Assembly: GCA_041402045.1 (NCBI GenBank)
Contig: JAWKSZ010000036.1
Coordinates: forward strand, 1-64,000
DNA length: 64,000 nt
Reading direction: 5' to 3'
Origin: JAGQRJ01 sp041402045
Lineage (GTDB): Bacteria; Planctomycetota; J058
Shown here: positions 46,400 through 58,002 of the stretch, one piece after another
How positions within the stretch are numbered: the stretch's first letter is position 1
How the letters are laid out: the number at the start of each line of letters is the position of its first letter
Made by a program: the position numbers and the translations under genes
The notes under the pieces: generated by a model
The model's database searches: none
Told to the model about the DNA's origin: nothing
Seen by the model: only the letters and a program-made list of their open reading frames with translations

Positions 46400-49303
46400 G
46401 TGGCCGATCGCCCCGAAGGAGAGCAGGCGCTCTCCGACCCTGACGACGCGACCGACGACCCCTTCGCCGACGACCCGCTGGCGGAGGTCTCGGCGCTCGA
46501 GCCCGAGGCCGCGCCGGAGGTGGAGCGCGACCCGTTCTCGGACTCGGCGCTGAAGCGCGCCAAGGCCCGGAGCAAGGCCAAGGCGCCCCGCCGCGAACCC
46601 GCCGATCCCTTCGCCGACGACCCGCTGGCGGAGGTCTCGGCGTTGGAGCCCGAGGCCGCGCCGGAGGTGGAGCGCGACCCGTTCTCGGACGCGGCGCTGA
46701 AGCGCGCCAAGGCCCGGAGCAAGGCGCGGCGACCGCGCTCCACGGCGGGGAAGGCGTCAGGCAAGGACCCCTTCGCGGAGGACCCGCTGGCGGGGGTCCC
46801 CGCCCTCGACGCGGCGCCGGAGGTCGAGGGAGATCCGTTCTCGGACTCCGCGCTGAAGCGCGCCAAGGCGAAGGAGCGGCGACCGCGCGCCGCGTCCACG
46901 GCGAAGACGCCAGGCCAGGCGCAGGCAGAGACGCCGGGCAAGGCGCAGGCAGAGACGCCGCCGAAGAAGGCAGAGACGCCGGGCAAGGCGCAGGCAGAGA
47001 CGCCGCCGAAGAAGGCACAAAAGAAGGCAGAGACGCCGGGCAAGGCGCAGGCGAACGAGGCCAAGGCGGCGGACCCGTTCGCGGAGGATCCGCTGGCCGA
47101 GGTCCCGGCCCTCGACGCGGCGCCGGAGGTCGAGGCGGATCCGTTCTCGGACTCGGCGCTGAAGCGCGCCACGGCGAAGCCTGCGCGCCCGCGCACGCGC
47201 CCCCCCGCGGCGGCCTGGAAGGGCGAGGACGACGCGCTCGTCGGGCGCGCGACCTCCGAGGAGGGCGACCCGCTCCCGGCGTCCGCTCCGACGGACGCGG
47301 CGCCGCCGCCGGAGTCCGGCGACGAGCCCCGCGACGAGCCCGCCAGCCAGGAGCCCAGCGCGGAGCCCGCGGGCGAGGAGTCCCCCCCCGCCGAGGCGCC
47401 GGCGCCGCGGCCGAAGCGCTCGAGCCGGCCGCGCTCCACGAGTCGCCGGCCCCGGAGCGAGGTCGTGCAGCTCCCCGCGCCGCAGACCGAGCCACCCCCT
47501 GCCAGCGACAGCCGGCTCGAGCCCCCGTCGCCCGAGCTCCTGGCTCCGCCGCCCTCGTCGCGGGGGCCGTGGCTCCTGTTCGTCGCGGTGCTGGCGGTGG
47601 TGCTCGTGGGCGCGGGCTACGCCGTGCAGGCGCACCTCGAGGGGGGGCGCCTGGACGAAGCCCTCGCCGGGTTCCTGGCCAAGGCCGACAGCCTGGCCCC
47701 GGCCGAGGTCGTGGCCCGGGCCGAGGAGCTGCCGCCGGAGCTGCGGGAGGACGCCCAGGTCCAGGCGCGGGTCAAGGCGGCGCAGACGGCCCTCGCCCAG
47801 GCGGGGCTGCGCGCGGACGCCGCGGCGCTGGTGGACCAGGCCTGGGCGGAGCCGGACCTCGAGGCGGCGCTCAAGCTCTGCAACCGCGCGATCGTGACCT
47901 TCGACGGCTGCGCCGAGGCCCACGCGCTCAGGGCGCGCCTGGCCTACGCGCGGTCCGCCCGCAGCGGGGAAGGCGAGCACGCCCGCGCCGAGGCGCGCGC
48001 ACTGGAGGACCTGCAGACCGCCCTCGGCGCCGACCCCGAGTGCGGGCTGGCCTACTGGGAGCGCGCGCACCTGCGCTGGGCGCGGCGGCACGACCCCGAG
48101 GTGCGCGAGGCGATCGTGTCCGACCTGGGCAACGCGCAGCGCTACGCCGGGCAGTCGGTGATCGGGTCGCTCGCGCTGGGCTACTCGCTCCTGCTCGAGG
48201 GGCACGAACAGCGCGCGCTGCGCCAGTTCGACGCCGCGCTGGAGCGGGACCCGCGCTCGGCGCCGGCGCAGGTCGGGCGGGCCCGGGCGCTGTTGGCGTT
48301 GGGCGAAGCCGTGGACGCGGACCGCGCGGCGACCGAGGCGATCAAGCTCGCGCCGCAGGACCCCGAGCCCCTCGCCGTGCGCGGGCGCGTGCGCTGGGCG
48401 CGGACCCTCGAGTCCGAAGCGCGCGAGGACCTGCGCGCGTCGCTGGCCCTCGACCCCTGGCAGGCCGAGTCCTGGGGCGTGCTCAGTCAGCTCGGGGTCC
48501 GCCGGGACCGCGACGGGAAGCTCGAGCTGGGCGAGCTCGATCCGCGGCGAGAGGCGGCGTCCAAGGCCCTCGACCTCGCGCCCCACGAGGGGCTCGCGCA
48601 CCTGACCCTGGCCCAGATCGACGAGGCCTACGGGCGCAGCCAGGACGCCCTCGAACACTACGCCCAGGCGATCGAGGCCGGGGTCGCCGAGCCGGGGCCG
48701 CGGCTGGGGCGCGGGCTGCTCCTCGTGCGCCAGGGCGAGTGGGAGGCCGGGGAGCGCGAGCTGGCCGAGGTCCTGGTCCAGCACCCGCAGGACCCGTTGG
48801 CCCTGGCCTACGCCGGGGCCGCGGACGTGGAGCTCGAGCGCTGGCGCTCGGCGGGCAAGCGCTTGCTCCAGGCCCTCGAGCTCAAGGACCCGCCGCGGGT
48901 CGCCTGGGGCGCCGCCGGCGTGCTCGCGCTGCGGGCGACGCCCGCGGACCCGGACCAGGCCTGCGCCCGGCTGACCCGCGCGCTGGAGCTGGACGGCGAC
49001 GACCCCGAGCTGCGCTTCTACCGCGCCGAGGCGCTCCTGGCCCTCGACCGTCCGGCGGAGGCGCGGGACGAGCTCGCCCGGCTCCCCGCGGGGCAGTCGG
49101 TCGGCCGGATCCCGGCGCGGGAGCGCGAGCGGCTCCTGGGGCACGCGCTGTTCGCCCTCGACGACTTCCCCGGCGCCGAGGCGGCCTACGCGAACTACCT
49201 GCGCGGGGCGACGTCCGAGGACCCGCACCGCGCGCTGGTCCAGCGCCGGCTCGAGCGCTGCCGCGCCCGCCAGCGGGGCGACGAGGGCCCGCAGGACTTC
49301 TGA
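46400..49303 (+). CDS. membrane-anchored TPR protein with DPFSDSALKRAK repeats
   Basis: 967 aa from GTG 46400, 3 bp after the previous TPR gene, so one operon. The N-terminal ~250 residues hold four copies of a ~35-residue unit: DPFADDPLAEVSALEPEAAP then EVERDPFSDSALKRAK, starting near 20, 69, 123 and 225. A Lys/Ala/Thr/Pro segment of AETPGKAQ repeats lies before the fourth. A Pro/Glu-rich linker follows, a membrane helix (~390-410, WLLFVAVLAVVLVGAGYAV), then TPR repeats to the end (ALRQFDAALERDPRSAPAQV). The same architecture as its neighbour, with different cytosolic repeats, suggests a paired complex. Confidence 0.85.
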   Translation: MADRPEGEQALSDPDDATDDPFADDPLAEVSALEPEAAPEVERDPFSDSALKRAKARSKAKAPRREPADPFADDPLAEVSALEPEAAPEVERDPFSDAALKRAKARSKARRPRSTAGKASGKDPFAEDPLAGVPALDAAPEVEGDPFSDSALKRAKAKERRPRAASTAKTPGQAQAETPGKAQAETPPKKAETPGKAQAETPPKKAQKKAETPGKAQANEAKAADPFAEDPLAEVPALDAAPEVEADPFSDSALKRATAKPARPRTRPPAAAWKGEDDALVGRATSEEGDPLPASAPTDAAPPPESGDEPRDEPASQEPSAEPAGEESPPAEAPAPRPKRSSRPRSTSRRPRSEVVQLPAPQTEPPPASDSRLEPPSPELLAPPPSSRGPWLLFVAVLAVVLVGAGYAVQAHLEGGRLDEALAGFLAKADSLAPAEVVARAEELPPELREDAQVQARVKAAQTALAQAGLRADAAALVDQAWAEPDLEAALKLCNRAIVTFDGCAEAHALRARLAYARSARSGEGEHARAEARALEDLQTALGADPECGLAYWERAHLRWARRHDPEVREAIVSDLGNAQRYAGQSVIGSLALGYSLLLEGHEQRALRQFDAALERDPRSAPAQVGRARALLALGEAVDADRAATEAIKLAPQDPEPLAVRGRVRWARTLESEAREDLRASLALDPWQAESWGVLSQLGVRRDRDGKLELGELDPRREAASKALDLAPHEGLAHLTLAQIDEAYGRSQDALEHYAQAIEAGVAEPGPRLGRGLLLVRQGEWEAGERELAEVLVQHPQDPLALAYAGAADVELERWRSAGKRLLQALELKDPPRVAWGAAGVLALRATPADPDQACARLTRALELDGDDPELRFYRAEALLALDRPAEARDELARLPAGQSVGRIPARERERLLGHALFALDDFPGAEAAYANYLRGATSEDPHRALVQRRLERCRARQRGDEGPQDF

Positions 49304-49532
49304 GCCAGAGCTCACGCGTCCCCCTCGAGCCGACAGGACGCGGGCCCCCCGCGAGGCGGGATTCGCTGGCCTGCGAGCGCGGGGTCGCGTCGCGGACCCA
49401 CGCCGAGTCGCGCCGTCCGTCCGGGTCGGGGAGAGTTCGCTCGACGCGCCGCGCAGCTCCCGCGCGCGGGGCGGGCGCGCGAGACGACGTGGGGGGGTCG
49501 AGGGGACTTGCGCGGGGGGAACCAACGCGAAC

Positions 49533-49555
49533 ACCTCGCCCGGAGAGGGCGAGGT
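49533..49555. terminator. hairpin, 9-bp stem
   Basis: ACCTCGCCC-GGAGA-GGGCGAGGT, perfect stem. It lies between convergent genes and may serve both directions; there is no clear U-run. Confidence 0.5.
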
Positions 49556-49570
49556 GCGAGGGCGGCGCCG

Positions 49571-49588
49571 GGCCTCCCGCGGGAGGCC
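49571..49588 (-). terminator. palindrome after the L31 gene
   Basis: GGCCTCCC-GC-GGGAGGCC, an 18-nt near-perfect palindrome 19 bp past the L31 stop codon on the minus strand. Likely part of its terminator together with the hairpin at 49533. Confidence 0.45.
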
Positions 49589-49606
49589 GTCAGCAGGTGA
49601 GGAGCT

Positions 49607-49921
49607 CTACTCCTCGTCCCACTCCGGCTCGTTGGCCTTCTTCTTGCCCTTGGCCTTCGTCGGCTGCTGGCTGTAGTCCGAGCCGAACTTGGTGCGGAAC
49701 TTCTCGATCCGGCCAGCGGTGTCGACGAACATTTGCTTCCCGGTGTAGAAGGGGTGGGAAGCCGCGCTGATGTCGACGTTGTAGAGGGGGTATTCCTTGC
49801 CGTCCTTCCACTCGATCGTCTTCTTGGTCTCGATCGTGGAGCGGGTCAGGAACATGACGCCGGCGGCGCGGTCCTGGAAGACCACGGGGCGGTAGTTTTG
49901 GGGGTGGATGTCCCACTTCAT
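49607..49921 (-). CDS. rpmE2: 50S ribosomal protein L31, type B
   Basis: 104 aa from ATG 49921 (MKWDIHPQNYRPVVFQD); the open frame continues upstream but without protein character. Core: MFLTRSTIETKKTIEWKDGKEYPLYNVDISAASHPFYTGKQ. It lacks the CxxC zinc pair of type A L31, so it is the zinc-independent (type B) form. The C-terminal Lys-rich tail (KAKGKKKANEPEWDEE) is an extension. Divergent from L33 across 160 bp. Confidence 0.93.
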   Translation of the reverse strand: MKWDIHPQNYRPVVFQDRAAGVMFLTRSTIETKKTIEWKDGKEYPLYNVDISAASHPFYTGKQMFVDTAGRIEKFRTKFGSDYSQQPTKAKGKKKANEPEWDEE

Positions 49922-50031
49922 GGCGATGTGCTCCGAGGCAGTCTGATTCGCGAGGGGCGGAGCATACGGGGTGATGGCCGCGGCGTCCAGCGCAAACGCA
50001 GGCCCATCGTCGGATCCGCGCACTTTCCGAC

Positions 50032-50059
50032 TTGCCTCCGCCTTGGTTTCCAGTATGGT
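50032..50059 (+). promoter_or_regulatory. likely promoter of rpmG
   Basis: TTGCCT (50032-50037), 16-nt spacer, TATGGT (50054-50059), 22 bp before the L33 ATG. Fair sigma-70-type match. Confidence 0.45.
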
Positions 50060-50081
50060 TACGCGCTCAACGGAGGCGGCC

Positions 50082-50261
50082 ATGGCCAAGAAGAAGGGCG
50101 CGCGCGAGTTCGTGTGGCTGAAGTGCACCGAGACCGGTGACCTCAACTACCGGACGTCGGTCAAGACCGCGGGCGGGATTCCTGAGCGCATGAAGAATGG
50201 GCTCATGAAGTACTGTCCCCGGGCGCGCAAGCACACCCTGCACAAGATCAAGCGCAAGTAG
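50082..50261 (+). CDS. rpmG: 50S ribosomal protein L33
   Basis: 59 aa from ATG 50082 with GGAGG 6 nt upstream. Sequence MAKKKGAREFVWLKCTETGD, then KYCPRARKHTLHKIKRK, matches L33. Only single cysteines (Cys18, Cys47) remain where the zinc form has CxxC pairs, so, like the adjacent type B L31, it is a non-zinc version. A strong intrinsic terminator follows. Confidence 0.93.
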   Translation: MAKKKGAREFVWLKCTETGDLNYRTSVKTAGGIPERMKNGLMKYCPRARKHTLHKIKRK

Positions 50262-50300
50262 CTCCGAGCTACGACCCGCTGCACGCGGGGCGATGAGCGC

Positions 50301-50331
50301 AGCACGACGCCCCGTGGCGTCGTGCTGTTTT
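50301..50331 (+). terminator. intrinsic terminator of rpmG
   Basis: AGCACGACGCC-CCGT-GGCGTCGTGCT (11-bp perfect stem) followed by GTTTTCG. The clearest Rho-independent terminator in the window. Confidence 0.85.
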
Positions 50332-50353
50332 CGTTGGTTCGCTCGTCCTGGGC

Positions 50354-51237
50354 TCAGTCGTCCTTGAGCGCGGCGAAGGCCACCCGGTCGCGGTAGCGAT
50401 ACACGCACTGGACCTCGACGAAGCCGGCCTCTTGCAGCGCGGCCTCGAACTCCACGAAGGTCAGCCGGCGCACCGGGTCGTCGCCGTCGCCGGCGGTCCA
50501 GGGGGGCGGCAGCGTCTCCAGCACGTAGAACCAGCCTCCCGGGTCGAGCATGGCGTGGACCTCGCTCAGCGCGTCGAGGGCCCAGTCCACGCCGTCCTGC
50601 AGGGTCCCGCCCCGCGCCTCGAGGGTGGGCATGATCACGCTGGTCGCGACCACCAGGCTCGCCTCCTGAGGCAGGACCTTGACCCCCTCGCCCACGCCGA
50701 CCGCCAGGCTCTGGATCACCGCCTGGGGGAGCGCCTGACGCACCCGCGCCTCGGCGCGGTCGAGCTTGGCCGCGTTGGGCTCGATCAGGGTCACCCGCCC
50801 CAGGTTGGGGTAGGCCGCCGCGATCTGGCGCGCGGCCTTGCCGGTGCCGCAGCCCACGTCGACCAGGTGGTCGTGGGCGTCGAGGGGCGGCAGCGCGAGG
50901 ATCAGCTCCTTGTAGTGCTCGGCCTCGCGCTCGATCCCCGCGGTCCAGGCGTCGTCGTGGAGGTCGTACCAGTCGGGGTGCTCCCAGGGCGGCGCCGCGC
51001 GCTCGAGGGCGGGGGCGACCGCGCGCCGCGGCGGGGCTGGGGCGTGGACCGCGTCCTGCGCCTCCTCGGGCGCCTCGTCCTCGTCCTCGGGCTCGGCGGC
51101 GGCCAGCGGGTGCACGACCCGCCGCGGCTTGGCCTCGTCCTGCGGCGGTCCGCGGCGCTTGTGCTTGGGCCCTGGCCGCGGGCGCTTGCCCGGACCGCGC
51201 CCGCCGCCCTTGCCCCGGGGCTTGCCGCGGCGAGGCA

Positions 51238-51238
<1 letters not shown>
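50354..51238 (-). CDS. class I SAM-dependent methyltransferase
   Basis: 294 aa from GTG 51238. The N-terminal ~30 residues are very basic (RGKPRGKGGGRGPGKRPRPG), then an acidic/Pro linker to ~90, then a Rossmann methyltransferase domain with motif I VDVGCGTGKAARQIA and acidic VTLIEPN. The basic tail suggests RNA, DNA or ribosome binding. Substrate unknown. The start overlaps the carboxylase stop by one base (TAGTG), so it is coupled to that operon, though a functional link is not evident. Confidence 0.88.
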
Positions 51239-53507
<2,269 letters not shown>

Positions 53508-53508
53508 G

Positions 53509-54829
53509 CTACTCACTCCCACCCGGGCAGGCTGCGCACGTCGTAGGCGCCGCTCTGAAGGGGCTCGCTCTTGAGCACCGCCTCGAGCGGCGGCGCGGTG
53601 GTGTGGACGCCTTCGAGGACCAGGGCGTCGAGGGCAACTTCTGGATCGCCGCCGGGCGGTCAGGGGCGTGCACGATCAGCTTGGCGATCGAAGTCGTAGT
53701 GCGGCGGGATCCGGTAGCCCTCGCGGATGTAGCTCTCGACCCGCACGTCCTCGCCAGGCCAGCTTCTCCGATCGTGCCAGGTCGGGGCGGAAGCCCTGGC
53801 TCGGAGTCCTCGGCGTTGAGCCGCAGCTCGATCGCGTGGCCCTCGAGGCGCACGTCGGCCTGGCTGAAGCCCAGGCGCTCGTTGGCCGCGATCCGCAGCT
53901 GCTGCTCCACGAGGTCGATCCCGCTGCGCAGCTCGCTGACCGGGTGCTCGACCTGCAGCCGCGCGTTCATCTCCATGAAGCGCAGGGTCCCGCCGTCGTC
54001 GAGCAGGCACTCCATGGTTCCGGCGCCCACGTACCCCACCCGCGCCGCGGCCTGGGCCCGCGCTCTCGGCGGCGGCCGCCCGCGTCCGGCGGCAGGGCGA
54101 GCAGGCGGCTCTCGATCAGCTTCTGGTGCTTGCGCTGGATCGAGCACTCGCGCTCGCCCACGTGGACGGCGTGCCCGTAGGCGTCGACCAGCACCTGGAA
54201 CTCGATGTGCCGCCCGCCCTCGAGGTACTTCTCCAGGTGGGCGCGCCGGAGGCAAGGCTGGCCTCGGCCTCGGCGGAGGCCAGGTTCCGGCCTCCTCCAG
54301 GCCCCCGGGCGCGTCGCAGCCGCCGCATGCCGCGCCCGCCGCCGCCGGCGTCGGCCTTGAGGATCACGGGGTAGCCCACGCGCTCGGCGACCTCCCGCGC
54401 CTCGTCGACCGAGGTCAGGATCCCGTCGGAGCCGGGGATCGGGTCGAGGCCCGCCCGCGCCGCGGCCTGCCGCGCCGAGACCTTGCGGCCCATGAGCCGG
54501 GTCACGTGGGGCGGGGGCCCGACGAAGCTCAGCCCGTGCTGAGTGCAGAGCTCGGCGAACAGGGGGTCCTCCGAGAGGAACCCCCAGCCCGGGTGCACCG
54601 CGCTGCAGCCGGTCTGGCGCGCAGCCTGGATCACCGCCAGCCGGTCGAGGTAGCTCTTGGAGGCGGCGGGGGGGCCGAGGCACACGGCCTCGTCCGCCTC
54701 GTCGAGGTAGCCGGTGTCTCGGTCGGCGGTGGAATAGACGACCACCGCCTCGACCCCGAGCCGCTTGCAGGTGCGCAGCACGCGGCGCACGACTTCGCCA
54801 CGGTTGGCGATCAAAATGCGTCGGAACAT
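53509..54829 (-). CDS. accC: biotin carboxylase, AccC-like (frameshifts)
   Basis: About 440 codons from ATG 54829 (MFRRILIANRGEVVRRVLRT). The N-domain is intact: VVYSTADRDTGYLDEADEAV, HPGWGFLSE, then the ATP-grasp glycine loop KADAGGGGRGMR. The frame breaks near 54300, again near 54240 and near 54080; the pieces LEKYLEGGRHIEFQVLVDAY, YVGAGTMECLLDDG and MEMNARLQVEHPVSE follow the family in order. Another break near 53780 precedes the C-terminus. The enzyme carboxylates biotin on the carrier domain using ATP and bicarbonate. The carboxyltransferase-biotinyl gene follows directly. Confidence 0.82.
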
Positions 54830-54880
54830 GGCGCGGAGTCTACCCGGTTCTGCCCGCTCTCTGGGGCGTGGGGGTCGGCC

Positions 54881-56731
54881 TCAGTCGGCCGGCGCGCGCA
54901 GCTCGAGCCGCGTGGACCGTCCCGGCTCGACCGTGACCTCGGTCCCCTCGCCCAGGAGCGCGCCGCTCTCGACCTCGCGCAGCCGCGCCCGGTAGCGCCC
55001 CGCCGGGAGCGCGTTGAACCGGAAGTCTCCGACCTGCTCCCCCTCCTCCTCGAAGTGAAAGCTGTCCGCGCGCAGGACCTCCGCCCGGATCGGGGGGCGG
55101 AGCGCGCTGAAGTCGTCCGGGTAGAAGAGCGCGTCGCGGCCCCCCGTGGGGAGCACGTACTCGGGCTCGGGGAGCAGCTCGGGGTCTGCGTCGGGGTCCG
55201 CGGCGTAGGCGGCGTCCTCCTGGAGGTCTCGCAGCCGCGAGGTGCTGCGGTGGTCGAACGGCGGCTCGTCCAAGCGCACCAGCTCGACCCACAGCTCCTC
55301 GTCCTCGGCCCCGGCGACGTGGCCTTCCACGGCCCCGGGCTCCTGGAGCGTCACGCTCGCGCGGCCCCCAGCCTGGACCCGCGCCACCCCGACCCGAGGA
55401 GCCTCCCGACCCGGGAGCACGACCACCACCCGCGCGAGCTCGCCCTCGGCCAGGCCGCGAACGCGCAGCCCGCCCTCGCAGGCCTGGAGCGACGCCCCCG
55501 GCGGCGCGTCGAGGTGCACCTCGACCTCCTGTCCCGCGGCGAGGGCCGCAGGCGGCAGGCTCACCCGAGTCTCGGGCGCCGCGAGCAGGCGCAGGGTCAC
55601 CCGCTCGCCCGTGCTCACGCTCAGCTCCCGCGTCACCGCGGCGGCGTCGGGGTCCGCGCCCGCCGCGCGCAGGCGCCAGCGGCCGGGGACCAGGGGCAGC
55701 CGACGCGGCTCCCCCGCCGTGAGCTCGAGCGCCGCGCTCAGGGGCCCGTCGGGGGGGGTGAGGGCCGTGGGGGCGTCGGGGACCAGCGCCCGCAGCGCCC
55801 ACTCGCCAGGCGCGTCGAGGCGCTCGGCGCTGAGCCACCCTGCGCAGGGGGACCCGTCGACCCCCACGAGCAGCACCTCGACGACCCCCGGGGCCACGGT
55901 GCGCAGCAGCACCCGGGCCCGCGGCGCGGCGCCGATCGTGACCTCGCCTTCGGCCCACACCCGCTCGCCCCCCGCCGTCTCGCCGTGGACGAACACGCGG
56001 TGCAGACCCGGCGCCGGCGCGACCCACGCGCGGCGGGTCCCCTCCCAGCGGAGCACCACCGGGGCGGCGTCGCGCGGCGGCAGCACGCGGGCCTCCCCCG
56101 TGAGCGGCCGATCGGTCTCCAGGGTGAGCAAGCAGCCCCGGCGCAGCTTCAGGGTCACGGTCTGCTCGCGGGCCTCGTCCAGGGCCGCCGGGAGCTGCGC
56201 GTGGTAGAGCGCGTCTCCCCGCTCGACAGTGGCGCTGACCGTCGCGCTGGCCCGCATGGGCAAACGCCCGCTCGCGGGAGGCGCTGGGTAGACGTCGTGG
56301 GCCAGCGCGCAGCGCAGGCGCGCGAGCCCGGCGCCGTCGGTGAGGGCCCGCGCGCCCTGGGGGACCCCCCAGTTCACCTCGACCTCGGCGCCCACGGCGG
56401 GGGTGCCGTCGGGGAAGGACACGGCCACGACCAGATCCGCCGACCACTCCACGCGGTGAGGGTCCGCCGCGCCAGAGGTCTCCGGCGCCTCGGCTCGCGG
56501 GTCGGGGCCTGCCGGGTCTGCGTCGGCGGCGGGCTGGGCCTCGGTCGCGGTCGACGCGGGCGAGGGCGCCGGCTCGGGGGTCGACGCGTCGGGGTCCACC
56601 GGGCTCGGGCTGGACCCCCGCCGCGCGCCGGGGGGCGGAGCGTGCGGCGCCTCCCCGCCCCGCGCGAACAGCGCGACGACCGCCGCGACGACGACCGCCC
56701 CCCCCAGACCCAGTCCCGCGCGGCGCTGCAT
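54881..56731 (-). CDS. secreted/anchored protein with Ig/CNA-B-like beta domains
   Basis: 616 aa from ATG 56731. A signal-anchor (LGGAVVVAAVVALFARG, ~8-25) is followed by a Pro/Ala/Asp-rich linker (~28-95), then a series of beta-rich segments resembling carboxypeptidase-regulatory-like/CNA-B domains: VAVSFPDGTPAVGAEVEVNW, LVPGRWRLRAAGAD, and the terminal FRFNALPAGRYRARLREVES with VEPGRSTRLEL. No catalytic motif. Such proteins are common in Planctomycetota exported proteomes; function unknown. Intact, although the carboxylase genes just downstream are broken many times. Confidence 0.75.
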   Translation of the reverse strand: MQRRAGLGLGGAVVVAAVVALFARGGEAPHAPPPGARRGSSPSPVDPDASTPEPAPSPASTATEAQPAADADPAGPDPRAEAPETSGAADPHRVEWSADLVVAVSFPDGTPAVGAEVEVNWGVPQGARALTDGAGLARLRCALAHDVYPAPPASGRLPMRASATVSATVERGDALYHAQLPAALDEAREQTVTLKLRRGCLLTLETDRPLTGEARVLPPRDAAPVVLRWEGTRRAWVAPAPGLHRVFVHGETAGGERVWAEGEVTIGAAPRARVLLRTVAPGVVEVLLVGVDGSPCAGWLSAERLDAPGEWALRALVPDAPTALTPPDGPLSAALELTAGEPRRLPLVPGRWRLRAAGADPDAAAVTRELSVSTGERVTLRLLAAPETRVSLPPAALAAGQEVEVHLDAPPGASLQACEGGLRVRGLAEGELARVVVVLPGREAPRVGVARVQAGGRASVTLQEPGAVEGHVAGAEDEELWVELVRLDEPPFDHRSTSRLRDLQEDAAYAADPDADPELLPEPEYVLPTGGRDALFYPDDFSALRPPIRAEVLRADSFHFEEEGEQVGDFRFNALPAGRYRARLREVESGALLGEGTEVTVEPGRSTRLELRAPAD

Positions 56732-56850
56732 GGCTCTACGGTCCCCCGTCGGGGCGGTCGGCTCAAGAAGTTTGCCCCGGACGAAGATTGTCTTGCGTTG
56801 GGGTTAAAGCCCGACGGGCGCCTGTCCGATAGCTCCCGTAGAGGCAGCAC

Positions 56851-57267
56851 ATGGGAACGGGCGCGCGACTGGGGATCTTGGGGCTAATGATCGTGGCGAT
56901 CGCCGTGGCGCGGTTGATCGAGGTCGAGCTGGACACCAGCCGCAGCATGCCGCCGCTGGTCGTGCAGGCCGTGAGCGACGAGCCCGAGCAGTTGGAAGGC
57001 CTGGGGATCGAGGCCGCCGACCCGACGCCGCGCGCGCGGGTCGAGCCGGAGCAGGCCGTGGTCGCCGCGGCCCCGGCAGCGGAGCCCGCGCCGAGCTCGG
57101 CCACCTACGTCGTCGAGCCCGGCGACTCCTTGAGCGTGATCTCGCGCAAGGTCTACGGCACCAGCCGCCACTGGAAGGCGATCCTGCTCGCGAACAAGGA
57201 CCGGGTCCCCCGCCCCGAGGCGCTGCGGACCGGCACCGAGCTGCGGATCCCGCCGGCCCCGCGCTGA
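56851..57267 (+). CDS. LysM-domain membrane-anchored protein
   Basis: 138 aa. N-terminal hydrophobic anchor (LGILGLMIVAIAVARLI), a Pro/Ala linker, and one C-terminal LysM domain (~87-134): YVVEPGDSLSVISRKVYGTSRHWKAILLANKDRV, ending TELRIPP. LysM binds peptidoglycan or chitin-type GlcNAc polymers. ATG 56851. Alone on the plus strand, divergent from the beta-domain protein. Confidence 0.9.
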   Translation: MGTGARLGILGLMIVAIAVARLIEVELDTSRSMPPLVVQAVSDEPEQLEGLGIEAADPTPRARVEPEQAVVAAAPAAEPAPSSATYVVEPGDSLSVISRKVYGTSRHWKAILLANKDRVPRPEALRTGTELRIPPAPR

Positions 57268-57323
57268 GCCTTTGGCACACCACCTGCATCTCGTTTTCTT
57301 ATGACAGGAAGCTACCACTCCCG

Positions 57324-57339
57324 TGACGGAATTCCGTCA
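57324..57339. promoter_or_regulatory. 16-bp perfect palindrome, possible operator
   Basis: TGACGGAATTCCGTCA is its own reverse complement. It lies 64 bp before the 75-aa gene in an AT-richer intergenic region; a TATCTA element (57379-57384) between them could be a -10. A dimeric regulator site is a fair guess. Confidence 0.45.
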
Positions 57340-57402
57340 GAGGCTCCGAGGACGGGGCGTCGGATTGCAAGTCATGGTATCTAGGTAGCTTGGGGGTTAG
57401 TC

Positions 57403-57630
57403 ATGCAGCACAGTGAACGCTTCTCGATCGAAGAAAGCCTGCGTCAATTGACTCGTCCGTTGGGCCCGCTCGCGGCCAGCCGCGCGGAGTTCCACGATCC
57501 GTTGGTCGCGTCGTTCCAAGGGGTTCCGCTCTCGAACCTGATCGACAGCGAGCTCGACCGGTTCTACAACCCCTCGGGGCCGGTGGAGCTGATCTCGCGC
57601 GTCTTTCGCCGCTTGCGTCCTAACTCGTAA
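57403..57630 (+). CDS. 75-aa unknown protein
   Basis: ATG 57403 after GGGGGTTAG. The sequence MQHSERFSIEESLRQLTRPL ends RVFRRLRPNS; it is charged, has no signal or membrane segment, and does not match a family I know. Base use is somewhat less GC-rich in the first codons. The upstream palindrome suggests regulated expression. It could be an adaptor or small regulator. Confidence 0.6.
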   Translation: MQHSERFSIEESLRQLTRPLGPLAASRAEFHDPLVASFQGVPLSNLIDSELDRFYNPSGPVELISRVFRRLRPNS

Positions 57631-57890
57631 GGGTTTAGGCCCTTTCGAGCGGCCCTCTAGGGGCGCGCTCGCGCCCCTGTCGAGCGGCTAGCGCACAGTG
57701 TCAGTCTAAGAATTGACGCTAATTTCTTGAGGGCGCCGTTCAGATCTTAGTGGGTCTCAGGCGCCACCCCGACTCCGGCCAGATCGACGTAAGTCATTGT
57801 TTTCCGAATCGCCGGGCGTGCCCCTCCCTCGAGGCGCGTCGCGCTCGCCCCGCGCTTCGACCGACCGAGCTCTCGGCCACCCCGAGCGAG

Positions 57891-57957
57891 GAATTCGCCC
57901 GGACGGGAGTTCCCGCGGAGCGCGGGCCAGACCCCACGGCTCGCCCGTCCGAGCGAG
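57891..57957. repeat. palindromic repeat element, copy 1
   Basis: Begins GAATTCGCCCGGACGGGAGT and ends CTCGCCCGTCCGAGCGAG; the ends are inverted copies of a ~16-bp sequence (AATTCGCTCGGACGGG type). Copy 2 is nearly identical apart from the end and one C/T change. Confidence 0.75.
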
Positions 57958-58002
57958 TTTGCTGCGGCAGCTTCCGCTGCCGCGCCGCCTTCGGCGGCGT
58001 AA

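Larger units (their letters stand above)
49304..49606. other. gene-free spacer with hairpins
   Basis: 303 bp between the TPR gene (plus) and the L31 gene (minus), which are convergent. No ORF has protein character. The half near L31 has two perfect hairpins listed separately; the other half I cannot assign. Confidence 0.6.

Noticed and set aside
49922..50146. Longer N-terminus for L31
   Set aside because: It would overlap the L33 start and promoter and has no ribosomal-protein character; ATG 49921 matches the family start.
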